From assembly GCA_024803745.1 (NCBI GenBank), contig JANJXV010000101.1, positions 124,001 through 188,000 of the forward strand: DNA of 64,000 nt. The letters are read 5' to 3'. This stretch comes from Megascapheus bottae. Taxonomy: Eukaryota > Chordata > Mammalia > Rodentia > Geomyidae. Below the pieces are notes generated by a model. The model had not been told where the DNA came from and did no database searches. It was given only the letters and a program-made list of their open reading frames with translations. A program made the position numbers and the translations under genes. Position 1 is the first letter of the stretch, and each line of letters begins with the position of its first letter. Shown piece after piece: positions 32,436-43,986 of the stretch.

Positions 32436-34059
32436 ACTCACCTTAAATTCAAAGAATGTTCTAGGGAAAAGGAACTGTAAACAGCAACAGGCTCAAATCC
32501 CCTGATTATACAGATTGTGAAACAGACCACATCAGGATCATGCTATAGAAACATGCATGCGCAGGGACCATTTCCTCTTATCCTCCAGAAATGACTAAAA
32601 CTAGAGGCCATTGGGAAAAAAAAACCTTCAACTTCCAGGGCTCAAAGGGCTGATTGTTCCATGGCCACAAAGTTCCCTTTTACCCAGTTTATACAAGATG
32701 TGGTAGGTGGTAAACTAGAAGTTAAAAAATATAAGCAACATTTCTTTTCTGGACTGTCCTATGTCCTTGTGAGAATTGCTTGTTCATGCAATTCTCAGAG
32801 AACACCCCTTGGGCACAGCACAAGGGCTCCACCTTCAACCTCAGAATGAAGAGGAACTTTTCAAAAATGCTATCTGAATCTTTAAAAAGCAGATCAGAAA
32901 TGCAGTCTCTTCTTACAAAACGTGAACCATATAACATTTCACTTTGCAAGCTTTCATCCCAAGAATTTTATTCTCCACTGGTGAAATCACACAGGTAAAA
33001 TTTTAAAATAGGGTTTTAAAAAAACTATTGCATTTCCTTTTAAGTTCTTCATCATTCATGCTGCTGTGTCATTTTCTTTATAGTTGCAACAGAAGCTGAT
33101 GAGCTCTTGCATTCTAATTCTCCTAGAGCTTCACTCCAGTGGACTTAGGGTTTTGCAACAAAGAAAAAGGTTAATCTTTGCTCAGTAGATCTATTCATAA
33201 ATTATTCTTTATATTCCAATAAATACTTGGCAGTTTGGGGAAGAGAAACTTCAATCATGACAAAAGAAAATAAAATTCAGTGCTATTCAGAGCCATTACT
33301 TAGACTTTGAAGATTAGTTTTTACCAATCACATTGGTGAGTGATATAGTTTATATTAAAAACCACATAAAATATTCTCTTAATTCACAGAGTAAAACTCC
33401 CAAATATAGGTTAACTCCTAAAGAAGGTGATATCGTGACATCACAGAATGGAAGGCCATCTTTCTTCTATCATCTACTTATAGATGTTGGTATGTGCACC
33501 CTGTTTTTTCTTTCTGGCTCTACCACATTCTCAGATGTCTAAGTCTTGATAAAAAGTAGTCACAGATACTCAAAGGAAAGGGACTATCTAGCTAAGGAAA
33601 GCTAGAAAAAATTATATCCAGAGCTCTTACCTTTCCTTTATTCTGATTACAAACCTGAACTCAGAAATGTAAGTTTGGTGAGTCCCAAAAATGTTGGAAA
33701 GGGTTGATTACCCCCATCGGAGCAAGGATTAAAAGCAAGTCCTATTTTCGTTGTATTTTTTTATTCAGCACCCAAACTTTTCAATGTGTCTTGCTCATTT
33801 ATAATCTCCTATATTTGAAATTTAAAGAGCAGTTGTTAAAAGCTTAGTTCCATGGTAGGTGTTCTTAAAATGTATTCTATCCTCTATAATGATGTGGTGG
33901 CTTAGTTATTCTATTATGGCGTGTTTATCATTGAGAGAACAGAGTGTAAAGAAATTAAATAAGCCCAGAGTTGAGTCAGTGGACCAGAAAACCTGAACTC
34001 TCAATCCCTCTGCTGTATACCACAACCCTCCCTATAATCCATATGCAAATGAGTACCCA
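32436..34059. other. Unique DNA, no gene seen
   Basis: No repeat or gene recognised. Short open frames at 32661-32849, 32722-32949, 32780-32998 and 33333-33542 overlap on both strands and show no domain. Confidence 0.5.
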
Positions 34060-34195
34060 ATTCAATTCAACAAATGTTTCAGAGCAATTTATATTTAGCA
34101 AGACATTGTACTTTATGAGAATGAAGCATAGAAATATTAGAGGACTTGCCTGAAATCTCAGAACACTTTCGCAAATGTCCATACTAGAACTCAAG
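34060..34195 (-). repeat. Possible MIR/L2-type repeat, antisense
   Basis: 'attcaacaaatgtttcagag' and 'gaacactttcgcaaatgtcc', then 'actagaactcaagtactaaa', loosely follow antisense MIR. Weak. Confidence 0.4.
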
Positions 34196-34466
34196 TACTA
34201 AACATTGGGCCTGAAGAGCAAGCAACAAGACAAGTTGAAAGAGAACAAGCTCTGGAAATGAGACACATTGGTCCTCAGAATCCAGGCCCATCACATCCAA
34301 TGTATGACATAGGTCTAAAGTGAACCTTACTTATTTTACATCCCCACCAATTAACTAAATTAAATATTAGGTACTGCTCTGCAATTTTATAGAACTTTTT
34401 ACTTTGTTTAACACATTCTAGTCTTCTTCGCTGCAAATGAAGTAGATACTCCTCTTAAAAACAATG

Positions 34467-34575
34467 TGAACACAGTAGTGGTTCTTGCCTGTAAAACAAG
34501 GTTTTGAAAGGTGAGACGGGAGGATCATGAATTCAAGGGTCACCCTGGAATACATTTTGAAATCCTCTCTAAAAA
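34467..34575 (+). repeat. Degenerate B1-like SINE
   Basis: 'gtagtggttcttgcctgtaa', 'gaggatcatgaattcaaggg', 'tcaccctggaatacattttg', 'aaatcctctctaaaaaccac' follow B1 order with substitutions throughout. Confidence 0.6.
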
Positions 34576-36749
34576 CCACAAAGGAAAGAAAAAGAAAATA
34601 TGGTTTCAGAAATATAAAAGCCACATATAGTTTTTCAGATAAAATAAAGGACTCTCAACTAAATTGGAATTTCAGAACCAAATTTTCAGTTCAAGGATGT
34701 CTTGAATATTGCATGTTTATCTAAAATTAAAATTTTACTGGGCAGTTCATATATGTTTGCTAAATATGGCAACCTAAAAATGGCTGTGCTTGAAATAACT
34801 AAGAATTTCTTGGAATATCATTCAAAACAGAACAAAAATTTCTTCCTCCTAGAAATTAAAATATCTTAAGATGTCAATAACAAAAAAAAACCCATAAGGA
34901 AAAGAAAGGAAGGACTTTGAAACTAATTTCCCTTGGGATACATAGCCACTGTAATTAGCAGAAGCATTTGGAAATGACCCATATATTGCTTAGAAATTTT
35001 GATCAATAATACTTCTAATCTTTTGCCCATTCTCCTCAAGATTTAATTTTTGGAATCCTATTTATTCAAAAGATGTTAGACATTGTCATTTTATTGGTTT
35101 ATTTTCACCTGTGAACTTTGACCCATAATGGAGACTTTTGTTTTGTATGGTCTGCTCTCCTCCCTTGGCCTACAAAGGAGACCCTTTGGACTGGACATGG
35201 AGATCAGAACAGATGCTCCAGTGCACAATATCCAGACTCGGAGCACAGATTTATTTCCTCCAAGTCAGTTTTGCTCAGTGAAGTTTCCCCAGACTCTCAA
35301 CCACTGCCAAGGTTAATGTAGGCCCTGACTCTGCCTGCTGATTCATATTAATTAAGACAATCAATGATCTTGTTTCATACAGTGTCTGTTTTTAATATAA
35401 CCTATTTGATGAGGCTGTATTAATTTAGGAGAAATATGCACTGGCATTCTGGCATGCACTTTTCCTAATTATCTCACAGCTCTCATTCCGCAGTGAAATT
35501 AGACTGTGGTTATCACGGTTAATGGAAGCCCATAGCTCTTAGCTAAGTGATCTCCTCCAGTGGAAAGTCATCGTTTCTTGCTCCTGGCTACATAAACATG
35601 ATTGTGCTATCTAAGCAATCCCCTGTGGCTGTGGATGTGAATGTTTTAACAAAATATTCTGCTTTAGAGCTACAGGGTGGCACCTCATTTCTATAAGTAG
35701 GAGGATAACAAGATTGGAATGGGAGGACTGTGAAAGGAAAAGTTACCCAATAACAGAAGTGAGACAAGGAGAAGCAGTTTTCAAGGGTGTGCAGGAAATA
35801 GGAAGCCTGACCTGGTAGTTATGTGTTCAGGTTCAAAAGAAATCCTTTATATGTTCCCTTATGCTTCTCTTGAGTTCTACATCACCTATCTCGCACTGCC
35901 CATTTTTCTTTTAAGAACTCAGTAGAATCTTGGTCCAAATGAGGACTTACTCTTCTGTGTGCCTGTCCACTCTTTTCAATCATTCACTTACTAAGTGCCT
36001 ACATCCCTCACTAGAAAGAAACCAGTCACTTCCTGCATGAAACATGAATCCATGAGGCAGGCAGCTCCACAAGTTAATTTAAGTCAATCATTACAAATTG
36101 TAAATACACTAAGAATTTTTAATGGATTGATTTGATACAAAATGATCTGGCAAAACAATTTTTGAAAGAGGGACAACATCTGGGCTGAAACTGTTGTGAT
36201 TACAAACATTCAGTTATCGGGAGAACCAAGAAAAGAAAATGAGCCCGTGAAGGAATAGTACTCATGAAATCCTGAAGCAGGACCCTTTCTTATTCTAGAA
36301 ACCAAGCCAAGGCTAGAGTATGAGGAGTCATGCAGAGAATACAAGAGAGACTGATTATAAGCTTCCACCAAAGGGGCCTTTTGCCTTCCCATGTTCCTTC
36401 TACCAGTGGACCCTGAAAAGGGGTTGACAGCACATCATTCCCCTGGCCTACTGGGCAAATATGTAACTTAAAAGGAAGTAATGACACAGTGCTCATCTTG
36501 TATTACTGACTATGCCAGTGAGGATGCCTGGATCAAATAGAAATGTTAGAAAGTTGAGCCAACTGTAGTTGCATTTATTTAAATGGACTATGAATTCCAG
36601 TTTTATCTGTGAAAACAGGAAGCCAGTCCATTTCTGAAAGACTTGTTATTTACAGTAGGCAGTGTTTGGTAAGCTATTTTCACCAACAAGACACTGCTTA
36701 TATATTTCCACTTCTTTAAGGCTTACATTCAGAGTAGATTTATTTGTTT
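34576..36749. other. Mostly unique DNA, CNE-like at 35100-35700
   Basis: No gene seen. 35100-35700 is repeat-free, balanced in composition and contains clustered homeodomain-type motifs ('attaattaag', 'cctaattatctc', 'cacggttaatgg'). It is the strongest candidate distal regulatory stretch by eye. Conservation has not been tested. Confidence 0.45.
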
Positions 36750-36865
36750 TCATTCTAAAGATAAAAGACTCAGGAACAGATATAGCAATGAACTAAAATT
36801 GGGAGTATTAGTGTTTGAACCCAAGGCAATCAAGTCCAGAATACATATCTTTAATCATGATTACT
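36750..36865 (-). repeat. MIR-like repeat, antisense
   Basis: 'aaagataaaagactcaggaa', 'gtgtttgaacccaaggcaat', 'caagtccagaatacatatct', 'ttaatcatgatta' match antisense MIR order with many changes. Confidence 0.5.
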
Positions 36866-37402
36866 AGCAGCCAAAATTCATCTTGGGAAGCTAATCAAAT
36901 CATTAAGGTGCATCAGTATTTAATGCACTGAGATGGCAGCAAGATATTTGACATGTCAAAGAGTATACTTGCCCTGAATGTGCATTAGGTAGAAGATATG
37001 AAATATATCTTTAATGAATTTCCATATCTCTGCTTTCTTAGTTATAAGAAAAGATTATCTAGTCACACTTCAAATGGTTCCACTGTTGCTATAGAAACTG
37101 CTTTCCTTTAAGTTTTTGAGGTGACTGTCAGCTTGTAAAACACTCAGTGCTAGCAGCAACACAGCACTAATGGATGCCTTTAGGAAATTCTAATTTCCCC
37201 CAATGTTCTCCATCCTCTAACTTTTTTTCCCCAAATCAACTTACATACGGAACCTAATGAGAATCAGTGTACTTGCTAGGCAAACATAGTTGTAAATCAA
37301 ACTGTGGGTCTCAGGCCAGGGCATAACCCTGGGAAGACCTCCCAAGATCCTTCTGTAAATGACTTATTTCCCCTGAAGTTTCTGGGTCTCTGACAAAGGC
37401 AA
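36866..37402. other. Unique DNA, CNE-like, RFX-like site
   Basis: No gene. 'gttgctatagaaac' at 37085-37098 resembles an RFX X-box. The surrounding 36900-37200 is complex and repeat-free. Confidence 0.4.
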
Positions 37403-37541
37403 TGAAGGAGAAAGAAATAGGAGAAAGAAGAGGAGAAGGAGGAAGGGAGGGAGGAAGAAGAAAAGGAAAAGGAGAGGCTTCAGCGTGGAGGAGAAGGAGG
37501 AGGAGGAGGAAGAGGAAATGAAGAAAAAGAAGAAGAAGAAA
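37403..37541. repeat. Long purine (GGA/GAA) tract
   Basis: About 140 bases that are almost all purines on the plus strand, broken mainly by 'cttcagcgtgg' near 37470. The Glu/Lys-rich and Leu/Phe-rich open frames crossing it are compositional artefacts. Confidence 0.9.
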
Positions 37542-38299
37542 TTTACCCACCTTTATTCAGCAGTGTTACGAGCCTATTCGCTACCTTCTCTTTCTTCTGT
37601 CTTCAATCCTCCACTTCCAGCACACAGGGGGACTTTACCTCTCTCCTCACATTTCTATTCCAGATCCAGAACACTATTTCTTCCGCCCCTTTTTGCTTTT
37701 CCTGCCACCTCATTTTTAATATAAGCATTGATGATTTTAATTCCTAGTGTATCCTACACATGCCCAATCTCTTACTTTTCTATTCTTATTATTGTTTCTG
37801 ATTTTTATTTACCATACTTAAATGTATAGTTTGTCTTTGAAGTATTGTTATTGTAACCATGGTCTTCTCTCTTCTGAGTGGTAGTGAGGAAATGGAGATT
37901 TGTGTGTGGCATATAAACAACGGGCTTGATTTTGTAAGGGTAGTATTTTGTGTTCTCATATAAGATCTGAGATTAGAGAAGACATAGAAAGGGAAAGGGG
38001 AGTTAAGAAAGAGGTTGATACATAAAGTGGCAACTCCTTTTTTGTACACCTACTTAAAGATAGTTTTTAAAAAAAAACACAAAAATTAACTAGATCTAAA
38101 ATACTTGGGCATAAGAAATTATACAGGTCTCTAGGCATTCACATATAGTGAAACCAAAGGAGGAGACAGGAGAAGAACAGAAAGGCACACTGCCTATGTG
38201 CATCTGATCATCCAAAATACTATATATCCACATGAACTCCAGGAAATGAAAGTGAGGGTTTTTTTTTCTTTTTAGTTTCTCTTGTATTTCCATTTTGTT
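37542..38299. other. Unique AT-rich DNA, no gene seen
   Basis: Nothing recognisable. Confidence 0.5.
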
Positions 38300-38660
38300 C
38301 TGTCTGTTTATCTGTCTGTGGGAGTTTAAAGGGAGGCACAGAAATGGAGAGACAAAGGATAAACAAATGCAGCAGTGGGGCTCACTGGACACTATGCTGA
38401 AAATTGTTGAATACAAGTTGTGTACAACTTGTGAGTGGGGGAATGGGAGGGAAAGCCTGAGAGAGAGCAAGGGAAGAGGTGACATTACCCAAAAAAGAAG
38501 TGTACTTTTTACCGAACTGTAGCCCGTCTGTACATCCCCTTCCCTATAATTTTTAAAATTACAATTACTTTTAAAAGGGAGTTGACATGATATGAACATT
38601 CAGAATGTCACAGCAGAACCCATTGCTTTGTACATTAATGTGTATCAATAAGAAAATGCC
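38300..38660 (+). repeat. Probable L1 3' UTR-like repeat of another subfamily
   Basis: 'gggctcactggacactatgc', 'gagtgggggaatgggaggga', then 'actgtagcccgtctgtacat' and an AT-rich end. The last block parallels 'ctgtatcccctctgtacctt' in the 15350-15572 L1 end. It holds a 9+2+9 bp inverted repeat ('acaagttgt' / 'acaacttgt', 38413-38432). The 167-codon minus-strand frame at 38096-38599 lies across it and is not a gene. Confidence 0.45.
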
Positions 38661-39015
38661 AAAAGGGTAAGCTCATGATAACTAAATGAAACTATTCTTT
38701 CTGGAGAAAGAAGCTAATAGGAGAAAAGTGAACTTAAACATTATATGCAGGAGGAAATAAAAAGGTATTTTCAAACTTATGGTAAGAAATAATACTTTGA
38801 AACTTTTTTTCACTGCTAACAGAATTCTGAAAGGCCATGGGGAAATTAAAACATCATCCACATTTTCCTGGGGGGGGAATCTTTTATCCAGACAGAATAC
38901 TGCAAATGCAAAAATTTTAATTGCATTGTCATCATATCTAACCGAGGAAGGTGTTCCTTTCTAAATTTTTTTGTCTAAAGCATCCTCTCAGAACATTTTT
39001 GAGGAGAAAAAACTG
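38661..39015. other. Unique AT-rich DNA, no gene seen
   Basis: Nothing recognisable. Confidence 0.5.
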
Positions 39016-39198
39016 CATATTTGTTTATTTGAAATTGGATAGGAAAGGGGGGAAAACAAGATGAGAGTGGGGGTGGAGGAGGGAAATGGGGACCAAGACA
39101 TGAGAAAGGGTATCAATGTATGTGAAGTAATGCACCTCCCATCTAGCAAATGTAATGTAACCCTTCTATTAATTACATTAAATATTATATGCAAAAAA
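39016..39198 (+). mobile_element. L1 3' end, 5'-truncated
   Basis: 'atttgaaattggataggaaa', a G-rich tract (39045-39090), 'ctcccatctagcaaatgtaa' and 'attaattacattaaatatta' then A-rich. Variants such as 'gaagtaatgcacc' mark an older copy than its neighbours at 39.4-40.1 kb. Confidence 0.85.
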
Positions 39199-39277
39199 AG
39201 ATGTCTAGGAGAAATCCTTTGACAACCTGAGTTAATATAATGGAATGCTATTGGAAAGTGAATATATAGATGTAGTT

Positions 39278-39278
<1 letters not shown>

Positions 39279-39320
<42 letters not shown>
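39279..39320. repeat. (TA)n(CA)n microsatellite
   Basis: A run of TA repeats passes into five to six CA repeats. Confidence 0.92.
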
Positions 39321-39418
39321 GCTGTGACATTGCCATTCATAAGCAAATGATAATTTAGCTTTGTCTTCAAGTGAGATTGAATATAAACTGACTTTCAAGT
39401 TCAAAAAGCCATCGTTAA

Positions 39419-39793
39419 TCTTCATACATAAGGACATATAATGTGAAGCCAATTGAAAGGACCTCCAGGATAGTGAAACAAAAGCCATATACTGAATGAT
39501 TGTTGTCCTTAATGTACTATGTTGTCTCTCATCTCCTTTGCTGTCCCTTGGTTATCTCACATTGGTATAGTATCTCACTTTGTTATCTGATATATTGAAT
39601 TTATTTGTATTTGGATATTTGAAATTTAATAGGGAAGGGGGGAAAACCAAGACGGGTGGGGGGTGTGGGGGGGGAGGGAAATGGGTACCAAGACATGTGA
39701 AAGGGTATCAATGTATGTGAATTAATGCACCTTCTATCTGGCAAATATCGTGTAACCCTTTTACTAATTACAATAAAAAAAAAGGTAAAAAAA
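39419..39793 (+). mobile_element. L1 3' end, first of a tandem pair
   Basis: 'cataaggacatataatgtga', 'gctgtcccttggttatctc', 'acattggtatagtatctcac', the G-rich tract (39632-39679), 'ttactaattacaataaaaaa'. The subfamily variant 'attggtatag' is shared with 39823-40077 and 47811-48114. Confidence 0.92.
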
Positions 39794-39822
39794 AAAAACA
39801 CAGACCTAGCTCCCTTCGTTAC

Positions 39823-40077
39823 CTGTCCCTTGGTTATCTCACATTGGTATAGTATCTCACTTTGTTATCTGATATATTGAATTTATTTGTATTTGGATAT
39901 TTGAAATTTGATAGGGAAGGGGGGAAAACCAAGACGGGTGGGGGGTGTGGGGGGGAGGGAAATGGGTACCAAGACCTGTGAAAGGGTATCAATGTATGTG
40001 AATTAATGCAACTTCTATCTGGCAAATATCATGTAACCCTTTTACCAATTACAATAAAAAATAAAATAAAAAAAAAC
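39823..40077 (+). mobile_element. L1 3' end, second of a tandem pair
   Basis: Begins 'ctgtcccttggttatctcac', offset by 282 bp from the same words in the first copy, and runs to its own A-rich tail. By eye it differs from the first copy by about five substitutions and one base in a G run over about 240 bp. Confidence 0.92.
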
Positions 40078-40849
40078 AAGGTGGTAAGTTTGCAGTAAGG
40101 AGGGAAAGAAGGAAGTTGAAGTGTACAGTAGAGACAAGAAAGGCTACCACAACCACTTAGGTAAGAGTTCTGACCAGCCATTTCAACTGTCTCCAACTTA
40201 CTACTCTAGAAGGATCTTCTTCTCGCTAGGGTACGGTGATCAGCGTTTGGAGTTCTTTACTTTCCCCTTCTCTGACCTGTGGCCTTAGGAATTGAATCCA
40301 TTTCAAGTAGTGCCTATGTACTGATGTGATCCCCAGTGTTCATCTTGAGTACTGCCTGTGCTCTTTTGATATGGACATGTGGGCCATCTAATGCACCACT
40401 GCTAATACAGGACCCTTGAACATGTGCCCCACGTCAGCCATGCCAGCCAGTCAGAATCAATGGCAGCACCACCTACTTACTTCTGTTTTCCCCAACAACA
40501 TTCTAGTCAAAACAACTCTTCCCTGTCACTCCCAAAGGTCTTCCACAGGCACGTTTGTTCCCTAGCATTCATTCCCCACACTGCCAGACACAGGCATTTC
40601 CTTTTCTTTTGAAGAACAGCAACTTGCCACATCACAATTCTGAGGAAACATTTACTATGGTTTACCTCTGCTCCTAGAACCAACTCTTACTGTAGTCAAA
40701 AGTCCCTGCATCATCTGTTCCCTCCCAATGACCACTTTTCCTCCTCCTCCTCCTCTATTCAAAATATACCAGTGCCTTGAGCATGGGAAGTCCCATTGGA
40801 ACGGAGCCCATGAAGTCATTCTCTTTTCACTCTTAGGGAAAGGATTTTA
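40078..40849. other. Unique DNA, no gene seen
   Basis: Nothing convincing. Pyrimidine-rich parts near 40480-40620 could be very old LINE sequence. Confidence 0.45.
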
Positions 40850-41010
40850 AATAAAATTCAAAGTTTCTCTTGGATGCTATATCATAATCTCTGGTTTGGT
40901 TCTTTGTACACTGTCCCTCTTTCTGTCCTTGGAGTCAGTCCTTCAAAAACCCTTGTCATTGCAAATTCCTCTCCTTATCTGGAAATTATGTTCCCATCTC
41001 CACACAGGAT
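40850..41010 (+). repeat. Possible L2 fragment
   Basis: 'aaaattcaaagtttctcttg', 'ctttctgtccttggagtcag' and 'ccttatctggaaattatgtt' loosely follow the L2 3' region. Tentative. Confidence 0.4.
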
Positions 41011-42707
41011 CCACTGCTTTTCCCTATACAGGACTGACAGTGATCCACAATTAAATATTCCAGGATGCGTTCTGATTTGATTACTCATTCTAGTAAAAGG
41101 CCACATGGGCTTCTACAAAACACTGCACAGTGGGAGAAGGGTTTGGCAATTCAAATCAAGATGATCCTGAAGACTTTGCATATATTTGTTTCCTCCATTA
41201 GTCTGCTCTCTGAACATACAATATTTACTGCCTCCATTGGTCTGCTCTCTATACCTATATTTACTGCCCCTGTAGTATATCAGGCATCATATACATTTTG
41301 AAGGGTGACTATCAGCAAATGTAGGTGAAAAGTACACCTTACTCCTGCAACCACTCATGATACTCATATGTCCAAATACACTTCAAATGAAAACCAGTAT
41401 CTGCTCTAATGCAAATTGATCTGCAAACCTTCCTTGGTTCATAGTACACATAACATATTACATTTTAATGTAGATCTGTTTCATTATCTCTGTACATGCT
41501 CTTTTCCACATTAAATTAGGTCTTATCCTTCTGTATCACAAGAGTAGACTATAGCACAGTATCAGCAACACAAATATTTGCCTCACATTACCAACTCAAA
41601 AGACACAAAATGACTGGGAAAAAAAACCTTCAAAATATCTCTGTTTTTTCCATTTACCTTCATCCAAATTCCCCTCCATCCCCCCATTTCCTCATGACCG
41701 CTTTCAATTGTTAAAAGGAGCACATCATGGAGAGAGGAGGATGGATTTTTCTTCTACTCTATAAATACATACTTCGTAGACATATGTATACAAATATACA
41801 TATTGCATAAGCAAATTTAATGTATCTTAAAATATAATTTATAAGAGGACAACACTTTTCCAAATGCAACTCAGCAATATGAATTTTTAAAATAGGGTTG
41901 TTTCACAGTCATTGGGTGACTGAAAGGTGACTTTCACCCGCAACTACATTAGTTAGTCAGCAATTCAATTTTGTCAGATCTGTAAGAGGGGGTAATAGCT
42001 GCAAATTGTCCTGACAGATGCTACCAGCTGCTTCTGTAAAGCAACAGTTATACAACTTGCTCTCTCTCAGTTTGAAGCAGAAAGAAAAAAATTTTCTTTA
42101 ACAGTTATTTTCCATTTTCAAGTTTGGAATTAAAAGTCTGAAACTGCCTCTGTGCACAGTACACAAAAGCCAGTTCACAAAAGCTACTCTGATACATAAT
42201 TTTAACTGCTGACTCATTTTTTCACAATTTGACCACATTTTAATGTTTCCATGAAATTTTACACTACATCTGAAATAATACCGCATTTTTTTCAAGAACT
42301 GTTCAGATCCTTCACTTCATGAAGCCTAAAAACCATGGTGAGTGGTGTGTTCAGTGTATAATGCAGGGAGTACTTGCCACAGGTCCAAGCAGGAGAAACT
42401 GAAGTTCCAGGAAATCAGAATGTGACTACTACAAAATAAGTGTCTTGATTCCTGTTCCTTCATTCAACAACAGTAACATTCAACTCCACATGAGAAAACC
42501 ATTCATATCAGGAAATCATTCTACCTTTAATTCATGCTATTTATTCAAACTCAACAACACCACCTGTGATTTTCATGGTCTCCAGAGTGTCATGCATATG
42601 CTCTGTTCTTATAACTCAGTCTTACTCCCAAGGCATGGCGCACTGACTATCTTCTCCTGGGAGGACTTCCTCGAAATTCTTCAGCAGCCCATTCTCCAGC
42701 TCAGAAT
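41011..42707. other. Unique DNA, CNE-like at 41885-42110
   Basis: No gene. 41885-42110 is repeat-free and contains TGACAG-type (MEIS-like) and CAGCTG E-box motifs ('cctgacagatgctaccagct'). Confidence 0.4.
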
Positions 42708-43478
42708 CATTTTTAATATATTTTTATTGTACTTAATAGAAGGGTTACATTATATTCACCAGATAGAAGATGCTTTACTTCATAAACATTGATACCCTTT
42801 CTCATGTCTTGGTCCCCATTTCCCTCCCCCGACCCTCATCTTGTTTTCCCCCCTTCCCTATCCAATTTCAAATAACCAAATAAACATATATACAATATAT
42901 CAGATAACAAGGTAAAATACTGTAACAATTCGAGGTAACCAAGGGACAGCAAAAGAGATGAGAGATAACATAGTACATTAAGGACAACAATCACTCATTA
43001 TATGGCTGTTGTTTCTATATCCTGGAGGACCTTTCATTTAGCATCATACTATATGGCCTTATGTATCTAGGTTTTGTTCTATTGGAAATCTCTGCTAGGA
43101 GAGCCTAAGGTTTCTACTGATTATGACAAATGAGGGAAACCATTGAGCCTATGTTCCTTTGAGTCTGGCTTACTTCACTTAAAATGATTTTATTCTAAGT
43201 CTTTCCATCTCCTTACAAATGGGGCGATGTCGTTCTTTCTGACAGCAGCATAGAATTCCATTGTGTATAAATACCACATCTTGTTGATCCACTCATTAAC
43301 TGCGGGGCATCTGGGTTGGTTCCATATCTTTGCTATGGTAAATAGTGCTGCAATGAACGTCATTGTGATAGTGGATGTGGTATGTCCTTGTTTCTGGACA
43401 ACAGGGTAAATGCCAACTAGTGGAATTGCTGGGTCATAGGGGAGCTCTAGGTTAAGTCTTTTGAGGAACCACCTGTCA
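42708..43478 (-). mobile_element. 5'-truncated L1, antisense, reaching into ORF2
   Basis: T-rich start, 'attgtacttaatagaaggg', 'acattatattcaccagatag', complement of the G-rich tract (42820-42855), then the complement of ORF2 from about 43108 to 43478 ('cagcagcatagaattccatt', 'tgggttggttccatatcttt'). 'acattatattcaccag' and 'tctcatgtcttgg' define a subfamily distinct from the 'atgatatttgccag' copies. Confidence 0.9.
43108..43478 (-). pseudogene. Decayed L1 ORF2p C-terminus
   Basis: Antisense remnant of the ORF2p C-terminal coding region in the element above, ending at the TAG context complementary to 'ctactgattatgac'. It has lost everything upstream of the 'PYDPAIPL' area and carries indels, for example an extra base in 'gattttattctaag'. 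Confidence 0.75.
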
Positions 43479-43986
43479 GGAAGGCTCTTTTCCTTTGTTT
43501 TGCAGAAACTGTTCTGTATTCAAACAGAACCCTACCTGTATTAATCACTTCTGGAAAGGATTGTACTGCACCACCTAGCAAAAACCCTGAGAAACTTCAG
43601 CTTCCTGAACAACTAGCTGCAAAATCTATGAAACGTAAGTAATACATTCCTTCAGCATTTGAAATGCTCATCAACTCCAGCCTTCACTCACTCTATTCAT
43701 GAACAATATTCTTATGCCATCTTGTCCCTTACCTCTCGGAAAGTTAATAACCTTTGCTTCCTCTCTTACCACTTGGACACTTGGTGATTTCTTTCCCATA
43801 TCTTACATGCTAACTTAAGCTCCCAGACTTAACAACAAAGAGGTTTTATTATAACAGTTCTAAACACGCATATATTTTGACCATATTTATTCTTTTTTTA
43901 ATCTCTGCTCCTCTTGTTCATTTCTGGTTGCGTATCAAGCTCATGATTAAAAATGAAATTAATGTCCCCTAAGATATATTCCTCTT
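43479..43986. other. Unique AT-rich DNA, no gene seen
   Basis: Nothing recognisable. Confidence 0.5.

Noticed and set aside
38096..38599. Minus-strand open frame of 167 codons
   Set aside because: Antisense to an L1 3' UTR-like repeat and low-complexity Ser/Phe/Leu-rich. No domain seen.
42445..42792. Open frame of 115 codons
   Set aside because: Its end runs into the antisense L1 3' end at 42708, and the upstream part has no domain or splice-site support.
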